NCBI GenBank assembly: GCA_002471225.1 | Contig: DKPO01000004.1 | Span: 20,985-32,955 of the forward strand | Reading direction: 5' to 3' | Source of the DNA: Porphyromonadaceae bacterium UBA7332 | Lineage (GTDB): Bacteria > Bacteroidota > Bacteroidia > Bacteroidales > UBA7332 | Length of the DNA stretch: 11,971 nt | Part shown: positions 1-7,037 of the stretch, in pieces | Position numbering within the stretch: the stretch's first letter is position 1 | How the letters are laid out: the number at the start of each line of letters is the position of its first letter | Notes under the pieces: model-generated | Told to the model about the DNA's origin: nothing | Seen by the model: the letters and a program-made list of their open reading frames with translations, nothing else | Database searches by the model: none | Made by a program: the position numbers and the translations under genes

Positions 1-1
1 G

Positions 2-67
2 AAATACCTTTGTTTTTTCTGCCAAATGCGTTTGTTTACTCTTCCAAATACGTTTGTATTTCTTCAA
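2..67. repeat. Three tandem 22-base repeats, array probably cut by window edge
   Basis: Three units start at 2, 24 and 46, each opening with AAAT, then a variable triplet (ACC, GCG, ACG), then TTTG and a T/C-rich tail. The period is exactly 22 bases. Units 2 and 3 share CAAATnCGTTTG, a core with CAAA/TTTG symmetry. The array begins at the first bases of the window, so more copies may lie to the left. It lies beyond the stop codon and apparent terminator of the HU-LysM gene. Function is unknown; a minisatellite-like tract or a set of protein-binding sites would both fit. Confidence 0.6.
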
Positions 68-86
68 AAAGACACGGTGTCTCTTT
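66..86 (-). terminator. Probable intrinsic terminator of the HU gene pair
   Basis: On the minus strand, 6 bases after the HU-LysM stop codon, a short hairpin (AGACA pairing with TGTCT, extended by A/T pairs past one mismatch) runs directly into TTTTT. The GC content of the stem is low, so this is a modest terminator. Confidence 0.45.
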
Positions 87-92
87 AGTATC

Positions 93-1184
93 TTACTTAT
101 ACCGACCATTCAGTTCGTCGGTATATTGCTTAGCCTTCGCTACGGACTCAGCTGACCGTGCATCAATGTCATATTTACGGGGATCGGGAATAACCAATAC
201 CGTACCAATAGGAATTTGATTCGGATTTTGAATTTCAGACTTATTCTCTTCAAAAATATAGCACCAAAAATGTTTATTACCATAATATTTCTGAGCAAGA
301 AGCGTTAATCTTGAGCCATAACGTATGGATTCCTGAGCTATGGGTTCATATTTTTTGTCACTTAATACAGGTTCCACACTGGTTGTTGGTGTATCCGTAA
401 GCTTTATTTCTTTTTCAAGCGTCTTATCCGATATTACCGAATCAATCACTAAAGGAGATGGAGTTGTAACAATATTCTCGCTTATAACAGCCTTAGGAGC
501 ATTCTTATCTGATTTAAGCGAAGAGATACGTATATAGAAAAGGGTGAACAGACCGATCGCTACAAGAAGCAAAAGAACAGAGGCTACCATATAACCTTTA
601 TGCTCCTTTGCCGGATAATTCTTAACCTCTTCGGGTGACGGTATATCAACATACTTCTCTTTGTAAGATGAGCCGACCTCTTGGCTGGCATCATTTTTAT
701 CAGAGGATTCCTTATTTGTTTCAATGGTATAATTAATGGGAGATTCAACTTGCATATGAGTTGTATCTATATCTATTGGTAGAGGTATTTCATGAATTTC
801 TTCATCAAAATATTCACGTGCAGCTGCAGCAATTGGTTCAATTGGTTCTTCTTTTAACTCTTCCTCATCCAGATCTATTGTAGTCAAATGTGCAAACGGC
901 TCATTAAGTCTAAAAGCTAAATCTTTATCAGGGGTAAAAGCTACTTTATAATGCGCCGGGATAATCTGTTCTTTTCCTGTTTGAATATTAACAATCTTAC
1001 GTGACTCCAGTTTCTGAAGTTTAAACGTCCCCAATCCTGTGATTTTAACAATACCATCTTCGGCCAGCCCTTCACAAATAACACCGATATATGTCTTTAA
1101 AAAACCATCCGTTATAGCCTCAGACAAATTTAGCCGGGCGGATAATAATTCTATCAGCTCTGTATCTGTTATTTTATGACTCAT
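93..1184 (-). CDS. HU-family DNA-binding domain with transmembrane helix and C-terminal LysM-like domain
   Basis: This 363-residue protein has three parts. Residues 1-95 look like an HU/IHF fold: a helical start, then the GLGTF turn (50-54) and a strand pair ending in VAFTPDKDLAFRLN (81-94). Residues 100-195 are a low-complexity acidic linker. Residues about 197-218 form one strongly hydrophobic helix. After a second linker, residues 286-336 resemble LysM: a YGSRLTLLAQKYYGN start and an IPIGTVLVIPDP end. There is no N-terminal signal peptide, so the HU part is probably cytoplasmic and the LysM part periplasmic, which would let it contact DNA and peptidoglycan at once (inference). At the HU arm tip, where HU usually has the intercalating proline, this protein has Ile67 (VNIQTG), so DNA bending may be weak. 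Its start overlaps the upstream HU gene by 11 bases, implying coupled translation. DNA and peptidoglycan binding are predicted only. Confidence 0.85.
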   Translation of the reverse strand: MSHKITDTELIELLSARLNLSEAITDGFLKTYIGVICEGLAEDGIVKITGLGTFKLQKLESRKIVNIQTGKEQIIPAHYKVAFTPDKDLAFRLNEPFAHLTTIDLDEEELKEEPIEPIAAAAREYFDEEIHEIPLPIDIDTTHMQVESPINYTIETNKESSDKNDASQEVGSSYKEKYVDIPSPEEVKNYPAKEHKGYMVASVLLLLVAIGLFTLFYIRISSLKSDKNAPKAVISENIVTTPSPLVIDSVISDKTLEKEIKLTDTPTTSVEPVLSDKKYEPIAQESIRYGSRLTLLAQKYYGNKHFWCYIFEENKSEIQNPNQIPIGTVLVIPDPRKYDIDARSAESVAKAKQYTDELNGRYK

Positions 1185-1467
1185 CTGATTGATTATGTTT
1201 AAAGTTATCTTTTATCGATTTGACCGGTGAAAAATTAATTATCAATTTAGGCGGAATCAGAATCCGGTTTTTTGTAGATGGATGTTTCGTTATACGTTCC
1301 CCTCTTTTTTTCATTTCGAAAGTTCCGAATTCTGTAAATTGAACAGTTTGATCCTGAGCCAGAGACTGCTCAATCAGCTTGATCAACTCTTCGGAGATTT
1401 GCTGGATAACTTCTGACTTTAAGGGTAGCTTTTCGGCTAGTCGTTTTTCAAACTCCTTATTATTCAT
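1174..1467 (-). CDS. HU/IHF-family DNA-binding protein
   Basis: At 97 residues this has the normal HU length. The N-terminal helices (4-37) would form the dimer core. The turn FTEFGTF (44-50) and the arm with KHPSTKN (61-67) match the HU signature, and Pro63 sits where HU proteins carry the DNA-intercalating proline. The C-terminal part (IINFSPVKSIKDNF) is the usual last strand and helix. A short tail HNQSDES follows. HU proteins act as homo- or heterodimers that bend DNA. The gene is first in a two-gene unit, and its last 11 bases overlap the start of the HU-membrane-LysM gene. That suggests the two are made together and may heterodimerise, the small one providing the proline missing from its partner (inference). 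A candidate promoter lies 29 bases upstream. Confidence 0.9.
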   Translation of the reverse strand: MNNKEFEKRLAEKLPLKSEVIQQISEELIKLIEQSLAQDQTVQFTEFGTFEMKKRGERITKHPSTKNRILIPPKLIINFSPVKSIKDNFKHNQSDES

Positions 1468-1495
1468 AATTCTTAAAACTTACGTAGTAAAAAAA

Positions 1496-1529
1496 GAAAT
1501 TTACTATTCGAGGGTGTTAATATGACAAA
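1496..1529 (-). promoter_or_regulatory. Candidate promoter for the HU gene pair
   Basis: On the minus strand TTTG (1529-1526) is followed after 22 bases by TAAATTTC (1503-1496), one base away from the TAnnTTTG element. The distance to the ATG at 1467 (28 bases) is close to that seen for recF and rpoN here. The spacer is slightly longer than the usual 19-21. Confidence 0.4.
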
Positions 1530-1560
1530 GAAAATTGACATAGAAATCAGACACTCGAAT
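1506..1560. promoter_or_regulatory. Long-spaced inverted repeat between divergent HU and recF promoters
   Basis: ATTCGAG at 1506-1512 is matched by CTCGAAT at 1554-1560; extending inwards to 12 bases gives 10 of 12 complementary positions. The arms lie beside the -7 elements of the two divergent transcription units (2 bases from the HU element, 9 bases from the recF element). This geometry suits one regulator touching both promoters, possibly by looping, but no regulator is identified. Confidence 0.3.
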
Positions 1561-1569
1561 CTAAATTCG

Positions 1570-1577
1570 TAACTTTG
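1570..1577 (+). promoter_or_regulatory. -7 promoter element for recF
   Basis: TAACTTTG is an exact match to the Bacteroidota -7 element TAnnTTTG and ends 27 bases before the recF ATG. No good TTTG is seen at the expected -33 position, so only half the promoter is supported. Confidence 0.5.
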
Positions 1578-1604
1578 TTTTCTATTTCGGTTTAAAGATA
1601 ACAA

Positions 1605-2699
1605 ATGATATTAAATAAAATCCATATTCTCAATTATAAAAACATCGAAAGTGCTGAGTTGCCTTTTTCGTCGAAAATCAATTGCTTTTTAGGCAATAAC
1701 GGAATGGGAAAGACCAATTTGCTCGATGCTATATATTATCTTTCATTTTGCAAAAGTGCATCATTATTACCTGATACTCAAAATATCAAACATGACGAGG
1801 AATTCTTTATGCTACAGGGTACTTATGAACATTTAGGGCAAGATGAAGAGATTTATTGTGCAATGAAGCGAAGACAAAAAAAGCATTTTAAGCGGAATAA
1901 GAAAGAATATGAGAAGTTTTCGGATCATATCGGTCTGATTCCTTTAGTGATGATTTCACCCGATGACTTCGAACTTATATCCGGAGGCAGTGAGGAACGC
2001 AGAAAATTTCTTGATATGGTTATTTCGCAGCATAATAAAGTATATCTCGAATATCTGATCCGTTACAATAAAGCATTACAGCAACGAAATATCCTTCTCA
2101 AAGCTGATGTTTTGCCAGATGAAACTCTCTTTGAGATATGGGAAGATCAGATGTCTCAGGCCGCAAGCTTCATATACAATGAGCGCCGGAATTTCCTTGC
2201 TTCTTTTATCCCTGTTTTTCAGAAATACTATAATCTGATTTGCAGGGGAAATGAAACTGTGAGCCTGGAGTATCAATCACATCTGAATGATGGCTCTCTG
2301 GATGCTCTTTTAAAGGAATCCCGCACACGCGATCGCATTTTGGGATATTCTACACGAGGCATACATCGGGATGATTTATCTATGATGTTAGGTGATTATC
2401 CGATAAAAAAGATTGGTTCTCAGGGACAGAATAAGACCTTTTTGATTGCATTAAAGTTTGCTCAGTTTGCTTACCTTAAACAGCAACAAATAGGGACTCC
2501 TATCCTGTTATTGGATGATATATTTGACAAACTTGATTCGCAACGCATGGAAGAAATCATCAAACTTGTTTCGGGTGATGAGTTCGGACAGATTTTTATT
2601 ACGGATACCAATCGTGAATATCTGGATGAAATCATTCGTAAGATAGGATCAGACTATCGCTTATTTACAGTTACAAACGGAGTAATAGAGCTTATATAA
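1605..2699 (+). CDS. recF: DNA replication and repair protein RecF
   Basis: RecF is an SMC-like ATPase that, with RecO and RecR, loads RecA at single-strand gaps. The 364-residue length is normal. Walker A is GNNGMGKTN (30-38), in the typical RecF context that ends in LLDAIYYLSF. The ABC-type signature region is GSQGQNKT (271-278), and Walker B with D-loop is ILLLDDIFDKLD (300-311). The start at 1605 leaves the usual MILNKIHILNYKNIE opening, with a -7 promoter element 27 bases upstream. The downstream DUF721 gene begins one base after the stop codon, so the pair is cotranscribed. The protein is cytoplasmic. All key ATPase motifs are intact. Confidence 0.97.
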   Translation: MILNKIHILNYKNIESAELPFSSKINCFLGNNGMGKTNLLDAIYYLSFCKSASLLPDTQNIKHDEEFFMLQGTYEHLGQDEEIYCAMKRRQKKHFKRNKKEYEKFSDHIGLIPLVMISPDDFELISGGSEERRKFLDMVISQHNKVYLEYLIRYNKALQQRNILLKADVLPDETLFEIWEDQMSQAASFIYNERRNFLASFIPVFQKYYNLICRGNETVSLEYQSHLNDGSLDALLKESRTRDRILGYSTRGIHRDDLSMMLGDYPIKKIGSQGQNKTFLIALKFAQFAYLKQQQIGTPILLLDDIFDKLDSQRMEEIIKLVSGDEFGQIFITDTNREYLDEIIRKIGSDYRLFTVTNGVIELI

Positions 2700-2700
2700 T

Positions 2701-2991
2701 ATGCAAAGAAAAAATGCACAATCACTCGGTGATGCAATCAGGGAATTCCTTCGGGAAAACCGAATTGATTCTAAATTAAACGAAACACGTGCCATTCATT
2801 CATGGCACGCGCTTATGGGTAAAGGTATTTCGGGATACACCCAGAATATTTATATCAAAAATGGCGTTTTATACGTACATCTGACATCCGCTGTTTTGCG
2901 CCAGGAGCTTCAAATGTCGCGTGAACGCATTATACGCATGATGAATGAGCATTTGGGAACTGAGGTTATTACTGAAATTATTTTTCGTTAG
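2701..2991 (+). CDS. DUF721 (DciA-like) protein
   Basis: This 96-residue protein fits the DUF721 family. It has an N-terminal helix (SLGDAIREFLRE, 8-19), a conserved tryptophan (W35) in IHSWHALMG, and the sheet-helix core GVLYVHLTSAVLRQEL (55-70). Bacterial DUF721 proteins include DciA, which helps load the replicative helicase DnaB in bacteria lacking DnaC; that role is known from other phyla and is inferred here. It is a short, single-domain member without the extended tail of many DciA proteins. It starts one base after recF, a pairing that places it with replication and repair. It ends 14 bases from the convergent hydrolase gene, with no visible terminator between. Confidence 0.85.
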   Translation: MQRKNAQSLGDAIREFLRENRIDSKLNETRAIHSWHALMGKGISGYTQNIYIKNGVLYVHLTSAVLRQELQMSRERIIRMMNEHLGTEVITEIIFR

Positions 2992-3005
2992 CAATACCCT
3001 TGTCT

Positions 3006-3761
3006 TTATTCCTCAAAAAGCCAGCTTAAAAAATCCGGTTCTGCAAACGCTTTGTCCCAGCTGTCATGCATGGTAGACTGGTACTCAGTATAACGTGTCT
3101 TATCGTTCTTATCTTTTAAGATCAGATAAGCTTCGCGCGAAAAATATGTGGGTACAACCGGATCTGAGTCTCCATGTATAAACCAAAGTGGAGTTTTCAC
3201 CTTTGCGGATTTCAGATTTTGTAAATCAGTAGCACCACAAATCGCGATGGCAGACTGAAGTAAATCGGGATATTTCTGGACAATATTCAAAACGCCCATT
3301 GCCCCCATGGATAAACCAATCCCATAGATTTGATCGGGATCAGCTATTTGCTGATCGATAAGTTCATTGACAAATTCTACGACTTTGCCTGTTAAATCAG
3401 GCTTTTCATAATCAAATTTCCAGTTTATACGATCAACATTTACCCAAGACTGATCTACAGGACATTGAGGAAAAACAACTATACATGGATAATTATGTCT
3501 GAAAGATTGGTCAAGGAAAGCATCAGCGCCTTTCTCCAGTTGCTTCTGATTATCAGCACCTCTTTCTCCTGCTCCATGCAGAAAGACAATTAACGGATAA
3601 CTCTGACTATGCTCATAGTTTTCGGGATAAAGAATACAATAAGGCCATGCTTTGCCGGATGCATCTATATAAGTTTTCTTCTCAAATTTATTTTTGGCAA
3701 TTACGAATCCACCTGAAAGAAGAATGATCAGACAGACTGCCAGGAAACGACGTATATTCAT
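3006..3761 (-). CDS. Secreted alpha/beta hydrolase (predicted esterase/peptidase, COG4099-like)
   Basis: A 251-residue serine hydrolase. Residues 1-22 are a signal peptide (basic NIRR, then a hydrophobic run ending FVIA), so it is exported to the periplasm or beyond. The oxyanion region is HGAGERG (62-68). The nucleophile elbow is GLSMG with Ser151. HGDSDPVVP provides the probable acid Asp200, and the STMHDSW segment provides His232. The core resembles predicted peptidases and carboxylesterases of the dienelactone hydrolase/polyhydroxybutyrate depolymerase group; the substrate cannot be read from sequence. I chose the ATG at 3761 rather than an in-frame ATG at 3821 because only the former begins with a proper signal peptide. 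It is monocistronic: a terminator lies upstream (3852-3901) and convergent DUF721 lies downstream. Confidence 0.85.
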   Translation of the reverse strand: MNIRRFLAVCLIILLSGGFVIAKNKFEKKTYIDASGKAWPYCILYPENYEHSQSYPLIVFLHGAGERGADNQKQLEKGADAFLDQSFRHNYPCIVVFPQCPVDQSWVNVDRINWKFDYEKPDLTGKVVEFVNELIDQQIADPDQIYGIGLSMGAMGVLNIVQKYPDLLQSAIAICGATDLQNLKSAKVKTPLWFIHGDSDPVVPTYFSREAYLILKDKNDKTRYTEYQSTMHDSWDKAFAEPDFLSWLFEE

Positions 3762-3851
3762 GGATAAGCGGATTAAATTAGAGAATAAGGTATATCTATA
3801 AAAATAACAATCTGCAATCAAGAATCGTTCTATCGTTAAGAGATATATAAT

Positions 3852-3901
3852 AAAAAAAAGAGACTAATCTTCTGCTTGTTAACAGAAGAATTAATCTCTT
3901 T
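3852..3901 (-). terminator. Intrinsic terminator of the rpoN-PAP2-purE-sufE unit
   Basis: Arms at 3857-3874 and 3883-3901 (AAAGAGA...CTTCTG against CAGAAG...TCTCTTT) pair almost fully around an 8-base loop, with one mismatch and one bulge. On the minus strand the stem runs straight into eight T residues, 22 bases past the sufE stop codon. The stem could also act on the plus strand, but there the T-run is poor. Confidence 0.85.
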
Positions 3902-3923
3902 CTTATTTCATTGGTAAGTAAAC

Positions 3924-4346
3924 TTATTGATTCGCAGCTTTAAAAGCCATAGCGTACATTTTCATTTGCTTAACCATTGCAACCAATCCATTCGAACGCG
4001 TCGGCGAAAGATGCTCTTTCAGTCCTATCTGATCAATAAAATACAAATCTGCACTTAATATTTCATCCGGAGTATGATTTGAAAGAACATGAATCAACAA
4101 AGAAATAATACCTTTTACAATCAACGCATCACTTTCTGCCTCGAAAATTACATTACCATCCTTATAGTGTGCATGTAACCAAACGCGACTCTGACAACCT
4201 TTAATCAGGTTATCTTCTTTTTTATATTCTTCCGGAAGTGCTTGCTGATTATTTCCCAGATCAATTAATAACTGGTACTTATCCATCCAATCATCAAACA
4301 TTCCAAACTCATCGATGATGCCGTCCTGGATTTCGTTAATAGTCAT
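3924..4346 (-). CDS. sufE: SufE-family cysteine desulfurase sulfur acceptor
   Basis: SufE accepts persulfide sulfur from the desulfurase SufS and passes it to the Fe-S scaffold. The family motif GCQSRVW is present. With the start at 4346 its cysteine is residue 51, the same number as the acceptor cysteine of E. coli SufE, and the length is 140 residues; an in-frame ATG at 4376 would add 10 basic residues. Other family features are the N-terminal MTINEIQDGIIDEF helix and the C-terminal LSPTRSNGLVAMVKQMK. No sufS, sufB, sufC or sufD is adjacent. It is last in a unit after purE (gap 41 bases), and the strong terminator follows. The protein is cytoplasmic. Confidence 0.93.
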   Translation of the reverse strand: MTINEIQDGIIDEFGMFDDWMDKYQLLIDLGNNQQALPEEYKKEDNLIKGCQSRVWLHAHYKDGNVIFEAESDALIVKGIISLLIHVLSNHTPDEILSADLYFIDQIGLKEHLSPTRSNGLVAMVKQMKMYAMAFKAANQ

Positions 4347-4387
4347 TTGTCTAAAAATTTTATTCCTCCGACGCAATAGCCAGAGAA

Positions 4388-4894
4388 TTAATTAGTTTTG
4401 AATTTGTAATCTACTTTTTTCAGGTCCAGATTAGCCTGAACAATCTTATTTTTCAAAGATTCTTTGAAGTTTGCTAATTTTTCCTGTAAATCTTTATCGC
4501 CCGTAGCCATCATTTGTACTGCTAAAATCGCTGCATTCTGCGCTGCATTGATCCCTACTGTAGCAACAGGAATACCCGGAGGCATCTGAACAATTGCCAA
4601 TAAGGCATCCATTCCATCTAAACTTGCATTAATCGGCACACCAATTACAGGCAAAGTTGTCATTGAGGCAATTACACCCGGAAGGTGAGCGGCCATACCT
4701 GCTGCTGCTATGATTACTTGAATTCCACGAGCTTGAGCCCCTTTTGCAAAAGACTCAACTTCTGCCGGCGTACGGTGTGCCGATAAAGCGTTGATTTCGA
4801 AAGGAATTTCAAGATCGTTTAGAAATTTTGCCGCAGCGTCCATTACAGGTAAGTCAGAAGTACTACCCATGATAATGCTTACTTTAGGTGTCAT
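4388..4894 (-). CDS. purE: 5-(carboxyamino)imidazole ribonucleotide mutase PurE (class I)
   Basis: PurE converts N5-CAIR to CAIR in de novo purine synthesis. The 168-residue protein has the class I motifs: MGSTSD (9-14), SAHRTP (38-43) with His40 as the probable catalytic histidine, AAGMAAHLPG (64-73), GVPI (85-88), and NAAQNAAILA (116-125). The lysine-rich tail after residue 150 is not part of the conserved core. PurK, which makes N5-CAIR, is not in the window. The gene lies 30 bases after the PAP2-like gene and 41 bases before sufE on the same strand, so it is probably read as part of the rpoN unit. No purine riboswitch or PurR-like site is evident in the short gap. Confidence 0.97.
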   Translation of the reverse strand: MTPKVSIIMGSTSDLPVMDAAAKFLNDLEIPFEINALSAHRTPAEVESFAKGAQARGIQVIIAAAGMAAHLPGVIASMTTLPVIGVPINASLDGMDALLAIVQMPPGIPVATVGINAAQNAAILAVQMMATGDKDLQEKLANFKESLKNKIVQANLDLKKVDYKFKTN

Positions 4895-4924
4895 AATTTA
4901 GTCCTTAGTGTTTATAATTGATAT

Positions 4925-5533
4925 TTAGGTAAAAAGATAAACCGTAAAAAAGATAGACAGGAATCCGCAAAAGAATCCTGCAATCACTTGCCCCAGTGTA
5001 TGTTGTTTAAGGTAGATACGCGATGAGCCTAGCAAACCTGCACACAACAATAAAACAAAGAACATCCATAGCGGTGTAATGTTTTGAAGATAGCATAAAG
5101 CAAAAACACTACCTACTACACCACCAATTCCAGTCATGTGAGCACTTATTTTCCACCAGTTATTAATAAATAAATTTACAATCAATGAAATTTCACCACC
5201 CAGTAAAAATAAAACAACCCAAATAGGTACATTCAATTTCCATAGCAGGAAAATACACATTGAATAGGAAGATAAGGTAAACAAATAAGGAAGAAGGCGT
5301 TCATTCTTATTTGTAATCTCATAATTCGATACAATCTTTAATTTATGCAAGGCTATAACAGACAATGCCGGTACCAATCCCGTCAGTAAGAAAACCAACC
5401 CTAACAAATAACCTTTCCATAAAGGCATAAAGATATACAGGTAGGTATATAAATAAAACAATCCCACGCCATAAGTCGGCATCAATAAAGGATGAAATAC
5501 TATCGAGATCGCATTAGCAATAAATCTTTTCAT
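4925..5533 (-). CDS. PAP2-superfamily-like integral membrane protein
   Basis: A 202-residue, strongly hydrophobic protein with about six membrane segments. It shows a divergent form of the PAP2 phosphatase triad: NKNERLLP (75-82) for the first motif, SAHMTG (130-135) for the second, and SRIYLKQH then TLGQ (171-182) for the third. In the third motif the usual aspartate after the histidine is replaced by glutamine. Classical members remove phosphate from lipids such as phosphatidic acid or undecaprenyl pyrophosphate; activity here is uncertain because of the divergent motifs. I use the ATG at 5533, which follows rpoN by 19 bases; an ATG at 5611 would overlap rpoN by 59 bases and add a non-family N-terminus. 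It is cotranscribed with rpoN and purE. Confidence 0.75.
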   Translation of the reverse strand: MKRFIANAISIVFHPLLMPTYGVGLFYLYTYLYIFMPLWKGYLLGLVFLLTGLVPALSVIALHKLKIVSNYEITNKNERLLPYLFTLSSYSMCIFLLWKLNVPIWVVLFLLGGEISLIVNLFINNWWKISAHMTGIGGVVGSVFALCYLQNITPLWMFFVLLLCAGLLGSSRIYLKQHTLGQVIAGFFCGFLSIFFTVYLFT

Positions 5534-5552
5534 TTGCCTTGTGTTTTTAATG

Positions 5553-7007
5553 TTATATTTCTTTACGAAGGCGAGCAACAGGAATACCCATTTGTTCGCG
5601 GTATTTAGCAACCGTACGACGTGCTATAATATATCCTTTAGATTGAAGTATTTCGCATAGCTTATCATCCGGAAGTGGTTTCCGTTTGTCTTCACTATCT
5701 ATACATTCACGTAAAATTGCTTTGATTTCTTTATTTGAAATCTCTTCACCGCTTTCACGCTGCATCGAATCTGAAAAGAAGAACTTCAATGAAAATATTC
5801 CAAAATCGGTTTGCACATATTTGCTGTTACTCACACGAGAGATCGTTGAAATATCATATTTACAAATTTCAGATACATCTTTCAAAGTCATAGGTCGTAA
5901 ACTTGTCTCTTCGCCTGTCAAAAAGAATTCACGCTGAAATTCAACAATTGCTTGCATCGTTTTCATCAGTGTTGTTTGTCTTTCTTTAAGGGCGTCTATA
6001 AATAAACGTGCAGAGTCTAGTTTCTGTTTTATAAATTGTATAGCTTCTTTATTTTCTCTTGTCTGATTGGCTTTATTTGCTCTGTAATTATCAATCATCT
6101 GAGCATATTGACGGTTTACTGTCAACTCCGGAATATTATTTCCATTCATTGATATAAACAATTCACCGTCAACTTCCTCTACAAAGAAATCCGGAGTAAC
6201 AACCTTACTACTTTCCAGATAAATATCTCCTCCACACGATGTCCCTGGTTTTGGGTTCAACGACTGAATCTCTGTGATGAGTTCTTTCATTTCGTCTTCT
6301 GACAAGCTAAAACGTTGAATGATCTTTTCATAACGTCGGTTAGAAAAATCATCAAAAGATGTTTTCAATACCTGAATAGCTAATTTCGTTGCCGGTGCGC
6401 TTTTACGTCTTTCTAATTGTAATAACAAGCATTCCTGTAAAGAGGTCGCCCCTACTCCCGCCGGATCAAACTCCTGAATAATACGAAGTATATCCAGCAG
6501 ATGAGATTCAGATATATCAATACCTATCTGGAATAATAAATCATCAGAAATAGACATAAGATCCCGGCGTAAATAACCGTCTTCGTCAATATTTCCTATA
6601 ATGTATTCTGCAATCTGATGATCTGTTTCGGAAAGATTTCGGATACCTAATTGCTCAATAAGGTATTCATGAAGAGAAATGGTATCTCCTAATGTATATA
6701 AGTTTTCATTATTTCGGGTTTCCTGCGCACGATTATAATCATCTAATTTATAAGATGGAACTTCTTCTTCGTTGGCATAATCCCCCAACGTTAAATCTTC
6801 ATTACTATTTTCGACATCTGACTCATTATCCGAAGCGTCTGTCTCGGTAGTTGAGTCCGGACCCTCCTCCAAGGCAGGATTCTCTTCCAGCTCTTGTGCT
6901 ACTTTCTCTTCTAATTCAAGAGTAGTAAGCTCCAACATCCGAATGAGTTGTACCTGTTGCGGAGTTAGTCGCTGCTGCTGTTTTTGGTATAGCTGTTGCT
7001 TTAGCAT
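5553..7007 (-). CDS. rpoN: RNA polymerase sigma-54 factor RpoN
   Basis: With the start at 7007 the protein has 484 residues, the normal size. Region I is the glutamine-rich LTPQQVQLIRMLELTTLELE segment (residues 14-33) that contacts activators and holds the complex closed. An acidic region II follows (roughly 50-85), then the core-binding region, and the C-terminal RpoN box ARRTVAKYRE (462-471), which reads the -24 promoter element. An in-frame ATG at 7127 would add 40 unrelated residues; the exact -7 element at 7038-7045 lies inside that extension and 30 bases before the chosen ATG, favouring 7007 (7022 is also possible). No sigma-54 activator or -24/-12 promoter was found in the window. It heads the unit rpoN, PAP2-like, purE, sufE. 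Confidence 0.96.
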   Translation of the reverse strand: MLKQQLYQKQQQRLTPQQVQLIRMLELTTLELEEKVAQELEENPALEEGPDSTTETDASDNESDVENSNEDLTLGDYANEEEVPSYKLDDYNRAQETRNNENLYTLGDTISLHEYLIEQLGIRNLSETDHQIAEYIIGNIDEDGYLRRDLMSISDDLLFQIGIDISESHLLDILRIIQEFDPAGVGATSLQECLLLQLERRKSAPATKLAIQVLKTSFDDFSNRRYEKIIQRFSLSEDEMKELITEIQSLNPKPGTSCGGDIYLESSKVVTPDFFVEEVDGELFISMNGNNIPELTVNRQYAQMIDNYRANKANQTRENKEAIQFIKQKLDSARLFIDALKERQTTLMKTMQAIVEFQREFFLTGEETSLRPMTLKDVSEICKYDISTISRVSNSKYVQTDFGIFSLKFFFSDSMQRESGEEISNKEIKAILRECIDSEDKRKPLPDDKLCEILQSKGYIIARRTVAKYREQMGIPVARLRKEI

Positions 7008-7037
7008 AGTACATTCATTCATTAATAATAGTAAAAG

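Noticed and set aside
2..67. CRISPR array
   Set aside because: The units are contiguous 22-base repeats with no unique spacers, and no cas gene is present.
340..537. Small plus-strand hydrophobic frame opposite the HU-LysM gene
   Set aside because: It lies wholly antisense to a well-supported coding region, with no promoter and no recognisable features.
3762..3821. Longer start of the hydrolase
   Set aside because: The added residues precede and would bury the signal peptide that starts at 3761.
5534..5611. Longer start of the PAP2-like protein overlapping rpoN
   Set aside because: It would overlap the conserved C-terminal end of rpoN; the ATG at 5533 gives a normal 19-base gap.
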